Shown: positions 1-7,905, counted from the stretch's first letter. The stretch: 64,000 nt of DNA from Rhodococcus sp. W8901 (GCF_013348805.1 NZ_CP054690.1:5146001-5210000), one strand, 5' to 3'. Notes: generated from the letters alone by a model not told the origin. Numbers and translations are program-made.

Positions 1-717
1 CGTGACGATCGCAGTGGCGGTCGATGACGCCGGCACGGTTCCGACCCGCCCTGCATGACGGCAGGCCTCCACTGCTGCCTGCACAATGCCCCGGACCTGC
101 AGCCGTGCCTGGAGGTGCAGCGATCGGCCGGACTCGTCGAGCGACCGCAACTCAGTGGACGCAAGCACCGCCGAGGCCTGGCGGTACGTGTGGAAAAGGA
201 TCACGCACTCGACCAGGTTCGCCAACCGTTCAGCGGGTGAATCCGCGTCGGCGTCTGCAGCCACGCATCGGCTTATCAGCTCGGCCATCGCGCCTTGCAG
301 CAATTCAGTGAGCAGAACGTCCTTGCTCTCCACGTGGTAGTAGACGCCGGCCATCGACAAGCCGCACCGGTCGGCGATCATCCTGACGGTGGCAGCGTGG
401 TAGCCGACCTCCACAAAGACATCCAGCGCCGTTCGAAAGACCGGAGGGAGGTCCAGCGGCTCGAAGTCTCGCCAGTCGTCGAACCGTGGGCCGGCGGGCT
501 CGGGCGGACGCAGATCCAGCGGCACCCCGAGCGCGGCCGAGAGAGCCTGCAAGCGCTCGTGACCCGGCAGGCTCTTCCCGTTCTCGAACTCACTCAGAGA
601 TGACGGGCTCATCCCGACCAGCTGAGCAAGCTGCCGGAGCCCGACCTCGCGCTCGATACGCGCCGCGCGAATCCTGGCGCCCAGCCCTTCCCCACCGATT
701 CGTCCCGACCGCTCCAT
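1..717 (-). CDS. XRE-TetR fusion transcriptional regulator (3' end beyond window)
   Basis: Reading leftwards from the ATG at 717, one frame stays open for 239 codons to the window edge, so the C-terminus is missing. Residues about 10-65 form an XRE/lambda-repressor helix-turn-helix (LRQLAQLVGMSPSSLSEFEN). Residues about 85-130 form a TetR DNA-binding domain (ATVRMIADRCGLSMAGVYYH followed by SKDVLL), then the start of a TetR ligand-binding domain. Single XRE and TetR proteins are common; both in one chain is a less usual layout known from actinobacterial catabolic loci. It lies 29 bp downstream of an SDR relic on the same strand and diverges from the glyoxalase/SnoaL genes, so it may control them (inference). 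The fusion is seen directly; its ligand is unknown. Confidence 0.85.
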   Translation of the reverse strand, partial: MERSGRIGGEGLGARIRAARIEREVGLRQLAQLVGMSPSSLSEFENGKSLPGHERLQALSAALGVPLDLRPPEPAGPRFDDWRDFEPLDLPPVFRTALDVFVEVGYHAATVRMIADRCGLSMAGVYYHVESKDVLLTELLQGAMAELISRCVAADADADSPAERLANLVECVILFHTYRQASAVLASTELRSLDESGRSLHLQARLQVRGIVQAAVEACRHAGRVGTVPASSTATAIVT

Positions 718-746
718 GAGCACCACGGTATCCCGCCGTCGCGCGA

Positions 747-904
747 TCACCCGGCTGGACGACCACCATCCACAACGACGGTCCGTCCGGTCATGTACGC
801 CGCATCGTCGCTCGCGACGAAAGCACTGCCGTCCCGCGGCCGATGCCGGATCCGGCGCCCGTGACGATTACAGATTTGGCCTCAAAACGGCTACGACCAG
901 CCAC
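747..904 (-). pseudogene. Short-chain dehydrogenase relic: N- and C-terminus joined by internal deletion
   Basis: From a GTG at 904 the minus strand encodes an SDR N-terminus (SVIVTGAGSGIGRGTA, the cofactor glycine motif). Within a few codons, in another frame, it continues with a typical SDR C-terminus (ASDDAAYMTGRTVVVDGG, then RPAG and a stop at 747-749). About 200 residues including the Ser-Tyr-Lys catalytic region are absent, and the junction is out of frame. This is a dead gene that kept both ends. It sits just upstream of the XRE-TetR gene on the same strand, as if they were once an operon. Confidence 0.75.
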
Positions 905-1007
905 TCCGACACCCTCTCCGACGCGCCAATTCTGTCAAGCAGAAGCAATCTCTGCCACGGCAGCGGCGCATGCCGAATGGATCGTCGTCAATAGCATGGT
1001 CACCCAT

Positions 1008-1064
1008 CCGTTCGAAACTTAGCGATCGATAGGTCTTGACGAACCAAACGGACGGCAATACGGT
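1008..1064 (+). promoter_or_regulatory. Promoter plus 23-bp operator-like element, copy 1
   Basis: The element CCGTTCGAAACTTAGCGATCGAT (in two pieces: CCGTTCGAAACTT at 1008 and AGCGATCGAT at 1021) ends 5 bp before a -35 box TTGACG (1036-1041). A 17-bp spacer leads to TACGGT (1059-1064). The same arrangement, differing at few positions, occurs at 1701-1757. The copy here now faces a decayed glyoxalase and an intact SnoaL gene. The conserved block beside the -35 suggests a regulator site; which regulator binds is unknown. Confidence 0.6.
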
Positions 1065-1084
1065 CTTCGTGAGACATCCGAGCG

Positions 1085-1279
1085 ATGCGTGTCACAGGAC
1101 AAGGCGAGTGCGAGCCGGCGGCCGCAGGACCCAGGAGTGGGACCACCTGCGCGCCGTCGATCCACTTCCTCAACCAAGGCGCCATCGTGCTCGAGTACGT
1201 AGCCCGGACCCGCAAGTTGCGCAACGCCAACATCTCTCATGCACCCGTAAGCAAGCTCAGTGCCACCTACGGCGCCTAG
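1085..1279 (+). pseudogene. Glyoxalase/VOC C-terminal relic (lost tandem copy)
   Basis: The last 40 or so codons (SIHFLNQGAIVLEY, RTRKLRNANISHAP) align without gaps with the C-terminus of the intact glyoxalase at 1808-2380 (SIYFFDPDGILLEF, RTRELREDDVAHAP). The rest of the domain, including the first metal-binding half, is gone. With the duplicated promoter upstream and the SnoaL paralog downstream, this shows that promoter, VOC and SnoaL were duplicated as a unit and that the first VOC copy then decayed. Substitutions at conserved Asp and Gly positions support loss of function. Confidence 0.7.
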
Positions 1280-1293
1280 TCAGGAGTACTCCA

Positions 1294-1662
1294 ATGAGCG
1301 ACATCCTCGAGTTCGCAGACCAGTTCTTCAACGCCGTCTCGGACGGCGACATCGACGCGGTGGCCGGCTTCTACCGCGACGACGTGACCGTCTGGCACAA
1401 CTTCGACAACCTCGACCAGTCCCGTGAGGACAACCTCGCAACCCTCGCGGGAATCTCCGGCCGCTATGACGACTTCGGCTACGAGGACATCCGCCACACC
1501 GCCCTCGAGGACGGTTTCCTCCGTCAGCACGTCATCAAGGCCACGATCGGGAAGAAGACCGTGAACGTCCCCGCGGTCCTGCGCGTGTACGTCGAGAGCG
1601 GCAAGATCCACCGCATCGAGGAGTACTTCGACCGCGGCCAGCTCAGCGCCGTGTTCGGCTGA
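1294..1662 (+). CDS. SnoaL/NTF2-like protein, copy 1
   Basis: This 122-residue protein has the cone-shaped SnoaL/NTF2 fold pattern: an N-terminal helix with FYRDDVTVWHNF, then DNLATLAGI, and a C-terminal sheet ending in GKIHRIEEYFD. The ATG at 1294 is preceded by AGGAGTACTCCA; longer upstream starts would run through the VOC relic. It is about 60 percent identical to the protein at 2377-2745, so the two are tandem paralogs. The family includes polyketide cyclases, epoxide hydrolases and hydratase-like enzymes, and the real reaction cannot be read from sequence. It is probably expressed from the promoter at 1036-1064. Confidence 0.8.
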   Translation: MSDILEFADQFFNAVSDGDIDAVAGFYRDDVTVWHNFDNLDQSREDNLATLAGISGRYDDFGYEDIRHTALEDGFLRQHVIKATIGKKTVNVPAVLRVYVESGKIHRIEEYFDRGQLSAVFG

Positions 1663-1700
1663 CCCGACCCGCGCCCCGGCGCCGGGCGCCACGACGACCA

Positions 1701-1757
1701 CCGTTCGCAACTTAGCGATCGATCGATATTGACTATCCGAACACTCAGACCTACCGT
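1701..1757 (+). promoter_or_regulatory. Promoter plus 23-bp operator-like element, copy 2
   Basis: CCGTTCGCAACTTAGCGATCGAT at 1701-1723 lies 5 bp upstream of TTGACT (1729-1734). A 17-bp spacer then leads to TACCGT (1752-1757). Spacing and element match copy 1 at 1008-1064 exactly, which supports a real sigma-70-type promoter with an adjacent regulator site. It drives the intact VOC gene starting at 1808 and the overlapping SnoaL gene. Confidence 0.65.
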
Positions 1758-1807
1758 CGAGCCGAGAAGACGGCGAGACGGCCGCCACGCAGCGAGGAGA
1801 ATGTGAC

Positions 1808-2380
1808 ATGACAAACACGGAATTCGAACTAGGTGGCGTGTGCCACCTGGCGCTGGTGTGCCAGGACATGGAGCGCACCGTCGACTTCTACACCAACGTC
1901 CTGGGCATGAAGCTGTCCATGACGCTCTCCCTGCCCGGCGGCGGCCAGCACTTCTTCTTCGACATGGGCGGCGGCCAGTTCATCGCGTTCTTCTGGTTCG
2001 CCGACGCTGCCCCGCACGCCCCCGGTATCGCGGCGCCCGCGGCCATCCCCGGTATCGGCAAGGAGATCGCGTCGGCGCACGGCTCGATGAACCACGTCTC
2101 GTTCAAGATCCCGCTTGACAAGTTCGACGAGTACAAGGCCAAGCTCGAGGCCAAGGGTGTGCAGACCGGACCGATGCTCAACCACGACAAGTCCGAGCGC
2201 GGGATCAGCCTCCAGGACAGCGACTCCACCTTCGTGAAGTCGATCTACTTCTTCGACCCGGACGGCATTCTGCTCGAGTTCGCGGCGTGGACCCGTGAGC
2301 TGCGCGAGGACGACGTCGCGCACGCGCCCCGGACCGCGGACGGCGGCCTCGGCGCTCCGGTTGGGGCTGCTGCCAAGTGA
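1808..2380 (+). CDS. VOC (glyoxalase/extradiol dioxygenase superfamily) protein
   Basis: The 190-residue protein has two VOC modules: HLALVCQDMERTVDFY near residue 13 and NHVSFKI near residue 95, closing with FFDPDGILLEF. The His, His and Glu expected to bind metal are present. Length fits a single-chain VOC enzyme with a C-terminal extension. The ATG at 1808 has GAGGAG about 8 bp upstream. The stop overlaps the GTG of the SnoaL gene (GTGA), so the two are translationally coupled and probably act on the same substrate. Possible activities include lyase, dioxygenase or isomerase; the block of CoA ligase and hydrolase nearby suggests catabolism (inference). Confidence 0.82.
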   Translation: MTNTEFELGGVCHLALVCQDMERTVDFYTNVLGMKLSMTLSLPGGGQHFFFDMGGGQFIAFFWFADAAPHAPGIAAPAAIPGIGKEIASAHGSMNHVSFKIPLDKFDEYKAKLEAKGVQTGPMLNHDKSERGISLQDSDSTFVKSIYFFDPDGILLEFAAWTRELREDDVAHAPRTADGGLGAPVGAAAK

Positions 2381-2745
2381 GTGAGATGCTCGCGCTCGCA
2401 GACAAGATGTTCACCGCCCTCAGCCGAGGCGATGTCGCCGTCCTCGACGAGATCTATCACGCGGACGTGAAGATCTGGCACAACTGGGACAACGCCGAGC
2501 AGTCCCGTGAGGACAACCTCCGCATCCTCTCGGGCATCCCCACCCGCTACGACGACTTCGGCTACGACGAAGCCCGCTGTACCGCCCTCGAGGACGGCTT
2601 TGTGCGTCAGCACGTCATCCGGGCGACCATCGGGGGCAAGACCGTCAACGTCCCCACGATCTTCCGGGTGTTCGTCGACGGCGGCAAGGTCCGCCGCATC
2701 GAGGAATACCTGGACGCCGGCCAACTTCGCAAGGTCTTTGCCTGA
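2377..2745 (+). CDS. SnoaL/NTF2-like protein, copy 2
   Basis: The 122-residue paralog of the protein at 1294-1662 shares IWHNWDN, EQSREDNL, GRYDDFGY-like and GKTVNVP blocks and the closing RRIEEYLDAGQL. It starts with GTG at 2377 inside the stop of the VOC gene (4-bp GTGA overlap). Keeping two SnoaL copies but only one intact VOC suggests the SnoaL product is the dosage-sensitive partner or that decay is recent. A strong bidirectional hairpin at 2764-2804 ends the transcript. Confidence 0.82.
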   Translation: MSEMLALADKMFTALSRGDVAVLDEIYHADVKIWHNWDNAEQSREDNLRILSGIPTRYDDFGYDEARCTALEDGFVRQHVIRATIGGKTVNVPTIFRVFVDGGKVRRIEEYLDAGQLRKVFA

Positions 2746-2763
2746 ATAGAGACGTGATCAAGA

Positions 2764-2804
2764 GAAACAGCCCCGCCGATCGATTGGATCGGCGGGGCTG
2801 TTTC
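2764..2804. terminator. Bidirectional intrinsic terminator
   Basis: Perfect 18-bp stem (GAAACAGCCCCGCCGATC, and its complement at 2787-2804) with a 5-nt GATTG loop. It has an A-rich left shoulder and a T-run on the right. It separates the rightward VOC/SnoaL unit from the convergent IclR gene ending at 2849. Confidence 0.9.
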
Positions 2805-2848
2805 CGTGCCTTATCCTGCCGCGCAGGAAGATTCGTTCTGTCCCGAGA

Positions 2849-3631
2849 TCACAGGAAGAACGCAGCGACCTCGTCCACCGCCTGGGTCAGTGCGGCGGCG
2901 ATCTCCTCGCGGGTCACGTCGGACATCCGACTCTTGGGCGTGGAGACGTTCAACGTGTAGCGCGCCCCGCCGTACTCGCCGAGCGAGACCGCCACCGACG
3001 CGACTTCGTCCTCGGACTCCTCGTCGCTCGTGGCGAACCCGACCTGGCGGACCTCCGCGAGCCGGCGCAGTAGAACCGACCGCTTGGTGATCGAGTGCGA
3101 GGTCAGGCCCCCCGTCAACTTCTCCTTGGGGTAGAGCTCGCGCACCACACTGTCGTCCAGCGTGGCGAGCAGGGCCTTGCCCGACGATGTGCAGTGCGCA
3201 GGCATCGTCATGCCCATGCGGGATCCCACGCGCACCGCCCGAGCACTCTCGACCGAGTCCACGAAGGTCACCGTGTTCCCGTCGAGACGGGCCAGGTGGA
3301 CCGTCTCGCCGAGGCTGGCCGAGAGCCGCTCGAGGACCGGGTGCACGCGCGCCCGAACGTCGGTCTGGCGCAGGACCGCGAACGCTATCGTGGTCAGCGC
3401 CGGACCCGGCTCGTAAGCCCGCGAGCCCTCGACCTGACGAACGAAACCGCGGTACTGGAGCATCGCCAGCAGCCGGTGCGCAGTCGACGAGGCCACCGAG
3501 AGATACTCGCTCACCTCGGTCAGCCGGATGCTGCGACGATCGCCGAGCAGCAGCAGGATCCGAAGCGCATTGTCGACAGACTCGATCGGGTACTGCGGAC
3601 GATTCGGAGGTGCATCTTCCTTTGCAGTCAC
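2849..3631 (-). CDS. IclR-family transcriptional regulator
   Basis: The 260-residue protein has an N-terminal winged helix (LTEVSEYLSVASSTAHRLLA) and a C-terminal IclR effector domain (TMPAHCTSSGKALLATL, then VGFATSDEESEDEVASVAVS). The start chosen is GTG 3631, which overlaps the stop of the acyl-CoA ligase (GTGA). Longer starts would sit inside the ligase. The regulator is therefore the last gene of the FMN reductase / hydrolase / ligase operon and likely reports its pathway intermediate. IclR proteins in actinobacteria often control aromatic or steroid-like catabolism. Confidence 0.88.
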   Translation of the reverse strand: MTAKEDAPPNRPQYPIESVDNALRILLLLGDRRSIRLTEVSEYLSVASSTAHRLLAMLQYRGFVRQVEGSRAYEPGPALTTIAFAVLRQTDVRARVHPVLERLSASLGETVHLARLDGNTVTFVDSVESARAVRVGSRMGMTMPAHCTSSGKALLATLDDSVVRELYPKEKLTGGLTSHSITKRSVLLRRLAEVRQVGFATSDEESEDEVASVAVSLGEYGGARYTLNVSTPKSRMSDVTREEIAAALTQAVDEVAAFFL

Positions 3632-5205
3632 GCAGGTAGGGTAACGGCCGGGGTGCGCAACGCGTTCTTGGTGACCTTGCCCGAGGCGTTTCGCGGCAGC
3701 GCATCGACGATCACGAGGTCGGTCGGCAGCTTGTAACGGGCCAACCTCTCCCCCGCCCAGGTGCGCAACTCCTCGATGGTCAGATCCGCGGCGCCCTGCT
3801 TCAGCGCGACCACCGCGACCGGGGTCTCGCCCCAAGTCGCGTGGGCCCTGCCGATCACGGCAACCTCGGCGATGTCGGGGTGCCCGGCCAGCGCATTCTC
3901 GACCTCGGCGCAGTAGATGTTCTCGCCGCCGGAGATGATCATGTCCTTCGCGCGGTCCACGACGTAGATGAAGCCTTCGTCGTCCATCCGCACCAGGTCA
4001 CCGGAGTGGAACCAGCCGCCGGCGAAGGCCTGCGCCGTCGCCTCCGGGTTGTTCCAGTACCCGGTCATGAGCCCCGGGCCGCGGTAGACCATCTCGCCGA
4101 CCTCACCGGGCTGCACGTCCACCATGTCGGGGTCGACGATGCGGGCCCAGACACCGGGCGCCGGGCGCCCGACGGAGCCGAGCTTGCGGCGCGAGTCCTT
4201 GGCCTCGAGCACGCACGTGACCGGGGACATCTCAGTCTGCCCGAACAGTGCGAGGCTCGACGCGCCCGGCAGCACCTCGCCCATCTTTCGGAGCAGGGTG
4301 TCGCTGGCCGGTGCCCCGCCCCAGGAGCTGACACGGAGCCTGGACAGATCACGCGGGGCCCGTGCCTGCTCGTCGCAGACCGCCTGCCACTGCGTGGGTA
4401 CGAGGAACGTCGACGTGACCCGCTCGGATTCCGCTACGTCGAGCAGGGCGCCCGCATCGAAGGAGACACTCGGCAGGACGACCATGGTGGCGCCCATCAG
4501 GATTGACGGCGCCACCAGGCCGATGGTGCCGATGTGGAACAGCGGCGCGGCGCAAAGGCTGACCTCGTCGTGCATCTCGAAGCGGAACGCCATCACGTTC
4601 GTGGTCGACTGCGCCGCCAGGTTGCGGTGCGTGAGCACGGCACCCTTGGGGCGTCCGGTGGTGCCCGAGGTGTACATCAGCAGCGCCGGCTCCGCCTCGT
4701 CGACCTCGTCGACCGATCCGCCCGAACCGGAGTCGGTGAGGAGAACGTCGTACGACGTCGCGCCATCGGCGCTCTCGCTGCCGACCTGGAAGACCTGCAC
4801 CGGACCCTCGACCTCCGCAGCCGCGGCGATTCCGGTAGCGCTCGCCTGCTCGTCCACGCAGAGGACGGCGGACCCGCTGTTGTCGAGCGTGAACGCCACC
4901 TCGCCGACGCTGAGGCGGAAGTTGATCGGCACGGCAATAGCGCCGATCCGGTTGGCTGCGATCATGATCTCGATGTACTCGGCCTGGTTGCCCATCAGCA
5001 GCGCAACACGGTCCCCGCGCCCCACGCCGCGCTCGGCGAGTGCGGCAGAGACGGCAACCACTCGCTGCTGAAGCTGTGCCCAGGTGATCCGGCGCTCGCC
5101 GAACACGATGGCCGGGAGATCGCCGCGCTCGAAGGCGTGCCGGGCGACCTGGTTGACCCAGTGCTGCTTTCGGGCGAGCCCCAGCTCGTCGTTCTCGGTG
5201 CTCAT
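3628..5205 (-). CDS. AMP-forming acyl-CoA synthetase / aryl-CoA ligase
   Basis: The 525-residue ANL-superfamily enzyme shows the P-loop-like YTSGTTGRPKG, the adenylate motif (LFGQTEMSP), the hinge (GWFHSGDLV) and the C-terminal catalytic Lys region (NASGKVTKNALR). It activates a carboxylic acid with ATP and joins it to CoA in the cytosol. The ATG at 5205 overlaps the hydrolase stop by one base, and its own stop overlaps the IclR start, so it is coupled on both sides. Substrate class (medium-chain, aryl or side-chain acid) cannot be decided from sequence. Confidence 0.9.
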   Translation of the reverse strand: MSTENDELGLARKQHWVNQVARHAFERGDLPAIVFGERRITWAQLQQRVVAVSAALAERGVGRGDRVALLMGNQAEYIEIMIAANRIGAIAVPINFRLSVGEVAFTLDNSGSAVLCVDEQASATGIAAAAEVEGPVQVFQVGSESADGATSYDVLLTDSGSGGSVDEVDEAEPALLMYTSGTTGRPKGAVLTHRNLAAQSTTNVMAFRFEMHDEVSLCAAPLFHIGTIGLVAPSILMGATMVVLPSVSFDAGALLDVAESERVTSTFLVPTQWQAVCDEQARAPRDLSRLRVSSWGGAPASDTLLRKMGEVLPGASSLALFGQTEMSPVTCVLEAKDSRRKLGSVGRPAPGVWARIVDPDMVDVQPGEVGEMVYRGPGLMTGYWNNPEATAQAFAGGWFHSGDLVRMDDEGFIYVVDRAKDMIISGGENIYCAEVENALAGHPDIAEVAVIGRAHATWGETPVAVVALKQGAADLTIEELRTWAGERLARYKLPTDLVIVDALPRNASGKVTKNALRTPAVTLPA

Positions 5206-6353
5206 CACCACTGTTCCTTGGGGAAACGCTCGGCGATCCAGTCGCACATGACCTCGGCGACCTTCTCGCGGGCACCGACCGGCTCGACGAAGTAGTGATC
5301 GCCCGGCAGGTCCTTGCGCTGCTTGTCGGTGCTGGCGATGGCGTTGTACAGCGCGTCCGCATCGCTGGGGAACACACCCGTGTCACCGTCGGGGTTGATG
5401 ACGAACGCCGGCACGGTGATCTTCTCCATGTGCATTTCCGCGCGGCACTGGGACTCTTCGAGACTCCACATGTGCAGCCAGTTCCGCAGCGTGCTCCCGG
5501 CGCCGATGCCGCGGTCGCCGCGGTTTGCCACAGCGGTCGAGCCGCGGTAGCACTCGCCCGCAGGCCGATTGGTCGGCTCCATCGTCGCGTCGACCATGCG
5601 AGGGTCCGCCCAGGTACGCGGAACACCGAAGTGCCGGTCGAAGTAGCCGGCGGCGGTGACCCGGGCGAGCTCTTCCCTGGCCCACGCGGTGATCCGGTGG
5701 TTGCGAGCAACCTGCGCGGCACGGTATCGCTCGATGAACTCCTCGGAGTACGGCGGGCCGTTCTCGGGGTTGAACAGGTCGAGTTCGGGGTCGGTCAGCG
5801 TCGGGTCGTTCTCGTCGATGACGGCTGCGTCGAGCCACGAGGTCAGCACATCAGGCCGGCCGCCGTGCGCGGCGAGGGAGATGTAGGCGTCACCGGGGAT
5901 GAGCTCATTGATGCCCACTGCCGGTTCCATGTCACGGGCGGGGCGGATACACGGCTCGACGGCTTGCGCCTGGTAAGCCGCCATCAGCGACCCGCCGCCG
6001 GAATTACCAAGCAGGATAACCTGATCCACACCTGCATGTTCCTTCAACCAGCGGACGCCCACGCCGATGTCGACCAGGGCCTGGTCGAGATTGAAGAGCT
6101 CCTCGTAGCCGCGGTAGCGGGTGTTCCAGCCCAGGAATCCAACACCGCGCTCAGCCATGAACTCAGCGACGTAATGCTCCGAGAAATCAATCTGGTAATG
6201 CGTAGCGATCATCGCGATGCGCGGCTTCTTGCCGGCCGGCGTGTAGTAGATCCCCTGGCACGGATAGCCGCCAGCCCCGGCGCGCTTCGCACCCGGGGAC
6301 TCGCTGCTGACGAATTCCTTGTGGACGTTCGGGCTGGTGGTAGCGCCGGTCAT
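5205..6353 (-). CDS. Alpha/beta hydrolase
   Basis: A 382-residue alpha/beta-hydrolase-fold protein. The nucleophile elbow is GNSGGG at about residue 116. A late Asp (PDGDTGVFPSDADAL) and a His (LPGDHYFVEP) can complete the triad. A large inserted region between the nucleophile and the acid makes it longer than simple esterases. There is no signal peptide, so it is cytosolic. It sits between an FMN reductase and a CoA ligase in a coupled operon, which suggests it releases the acid that the ligase then activates (inference). Confidence 0.82.
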   Translation of the reverse strand: MTGATTSPNVHKEFVSSESPGAKRAGAGGYPCQGIYYTPAGKKPRIAMIATHYQIDFSEHYVAEFMAERGVGFLGWNTRYRGYEELFNLDQALVDIGVGVRWLKEHAGVDQVILLGNSGGGSLMAAYQAQAVEPCIRPARDMEPAVGINELIPGDAYISLAAHGGRPDVLTSWLDAAVIDENDPTLTDPELDLFNPENGPPYSEEFIERYRAAQVARNHRITAWAREELARVTAAGYFDRHFGVPRTWADPRMVDATMEPTNRPAGECYRGSTAVANRGDRGIGAGSTLRNWLHMWSLEESQCRAEMHMEKITVPAFVINPDGDTGVFPSDADALYNAIASTDKQRKDLPGDHYFVEPVGAREKVAEVMCDWIAERFPKEQW

Positions 6354-6355
6354 GG

Positions 6356-6931
6356 TTAGACAACCTCGTATTCGTTGAGACTTGCGTATTTCTTCAGGTG
6401 CGTAAACATCAAATCGACCCGTTCGAGGACGATGGGATCCGTCAGCCGGCCCTGCTCGTCGAAGTGATCGGGCGCGAAACTGAGAAGAATCTCGGGTCCC
6501 GGCAACACCGGGGACCGCGAGAAGACGAAGGTGTGACGCAGTTCGAACTGGCTGCGCGCTGTGCCGAGGCGGCCGGGCGTCGCGCCCATGAGCGCCACCG
6601 GCTTGCGCTCGAGCACCGAGCGGCCGAGTGGCAGCGAAAGCCAGTCGAGCGCGTTCTTCAGGACGCCGGGGATGCCGCCGTTGTATTCCGGTGTGGCGAT
6701 CAGCAGAGCATCAGCAGCTTCGACCTCGGCGCGCAGCGCGTGGACGCCCTCTGCCTCGTTACCGAAATCGTCTTCATTGAGCAACGGGATCTCGCCCAGC
6801 AGCTTCGTGATCCGCACGTCGACGTCGGCAGGCGCCATTGCCGCGGTCGCCTCGAGGAGCTTGCGGTTCCACGAGTCTGCGCGGAGGCTGCCTGCGATCG
6901 CGCAGATTACAAATTTTCCGTCTTCCATCAT
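6356..6931 (-). CDS. NADPH-dependent FMN reductase
   Basis: The 191-residue flavodoxin-like protein carries the FMN-phosphate loop (AGSLRADSWNRKL) and PEYNGGIPGVLKNALDW, hallmarks of the NADPH-dependent FMN reductase/quinone reductase group. Two adjacent ATG codons exist; the first overlaps the stop of the ABC ATPase relic (ATGA). It could supply reduced flavin to a monooxygenase, but none is present in this operon. Quinone or other small-molecule reduction is the alternative. Confidence 0.87.
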   Translation of the reverse strand: MMEDGKFVICAIAGSLRADSWNRKLLEATAAMAPADVDVRITKLLGEIPLLNEDDFGNEAEGVHALRAEVEAADALLIATPEYNGGIPGVLKNALDWLSLPLGRSVLERKPVALMGATPGRLGTARSQFELRHTFVFSRSPVLPGPEILLSFAPDHFDEQGRLTDPIVLERVDLMFTHLKKYASLNEYEVV

Positions 6932-7553
6932 GCAGCTCCCAGATAGGCCGCGACGACAGCTTCGTCGCGGATAACCTCGGCGGGCTTGCCGAGGGCGATT
7001 CGTTGACCGAAGTTGAGGACGCAGACGCGGTTCGAGATGCCCATGACCATCTTCATGTCGTGCTCCACGAGCAGGATGGCCACGCCGAGGTCCCGGTTCA
7101 CCTGCACGATGGTCTCGGTCATCTCGGCGGTCTCGTCGTGGTTCATACCCGCGACGGGCTCATCGAGCATGATCAGCCGCGGTTCCATCGCCAGCGCTCG
7201 CGCCAACTCGATGTGCTCCTGCGTGCCGTTGTGCCGCGAGAGCAAGAGGTTGTCCAGCACCGTCATCGCCGGGAAGACCTCCACGTTCTGGAAGGTCCGG
7301 GCGATGCCCTTCTTCGCGATCTTGTGAGCCGGCAGCCCGAGGATCTCCGCGCCCGCGAAGCGCACCGAACCGGACTGCGGTGCGTACACGCCGAGCAGAC
7401 CCGAAACCCACGCATCTGCGTCGACTTACCCGCGCCGTTGGGCCCGAGGAAGCTCACGATCTGGCCCCGGGAAATCGGGAGGCTCACGTCCTCGAGCGCC
7501 AGCAAGGCTGCGCCGTAACGGACGCTGGGCCTGTCGATGACCATTGAGTTCAT
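6928..7553 (-). pseudogene. ABC transporter ATPase (LivG type), disrupted
   Basis: The gene starts as a normal branched-chain-amino-acid-type ATPase with Walker A (FLGPNGAGKST). Near 7408-7413 the frame shifts by one base, and the sequence continues in another frame (VSGLLGVYAPQSGSV, GIARTFQNVEVFPAMTVLDN). After RHNGTQEHIE it jumps directly to LARALAMEPRLIMLDEP, so roughly 60-70 residues including the ABC signature (LSxGQ) are missing. Walker B and the switch His region (LLVEHDMKMVM) remain. It cannot be a working ATPase. Its stop still overlaps the FMN reductase start, as in an intact operon. Confidence 0.85.
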
Positions 7554-7556
7554 TTG

Positions 7557-7796
7557 CTACCTCCGGAGATTCGGGCTCGGATCCAGTCGATAGGTCGCTT
7601 GAAGAGCGCGACCGACCTTTGGGCTCGAAGTACGAGGACCAGCACGATCACAAGGCCGTACAGGAACTGAGAGAGCAGGTGCGCGCCACCGCCACCGCCG
7701 GCGCTCGCCTCCTTCGAGACAAGCGGAAGCTATTGCGAGACAAGCCGTGAGCATCGCAGCGACCGCGACGGCCCGAATCGTCTTCCTCAACCTCAT
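7557..7796 (-). pseudogene. Chimeric relic: binding-protein signal peptide joined to permease C-terminus
   Basis: From the ATG at 7796 the minus strand encodes a lipoprotein signal peptide (MRLRKTIRAVAVAAMLTA with lipobox Cys in ASAC). Directly after the Cys the frame shifts by one base into SKEASAGGGGGA and then into the last about 45 residues of a LivM/LivH-like permease (LLSQFLYGLVIVLVLVLRAQ, KRPIDWIRARISGGSK, stop). So the bulk of the binding protein and permease genes was deleted, leaving their outer ends fused. With the ATPase relic at 6928-7553 this is the fossil of an importer that headed the operon. Confidence 0.75.
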
Positions 7797-7885
7797 CAAA
7801 ACGTCCCTATTGCAATCTGCGACCAGACGCGCATCGAATCTGTGTTCCTGCGCATTGAACAGCCCTGCAGCCCGCGAGTCAAGAC

Positions 7886-7905
7886 CTTACTAGCGATCGA
7901 TAAGT
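7886..7905. promoter_or_regulatory. Third copy of TAGCGATCGAT core upstream of the leftward operon
   Basis: TTACTAGCGATCGATAAG lies about 90 bp upstream of the importer relic that begins the leftward operon. It repeats the TTAGCGATCGAT core found beside both VOC/SnoaL promoters (1019-1030 and 1712-1723). One regulator may therefore have coordinated both transcription units (inference). Confidence 0.45.

Noticed and set aside
1036-1293. N-terminal extension of the first SnoaL protein from TTG 1036
   Set aside because: That start lies in the -35 region, the extension crosses the VOC relic in another frame, and the paralog starts at the later position.
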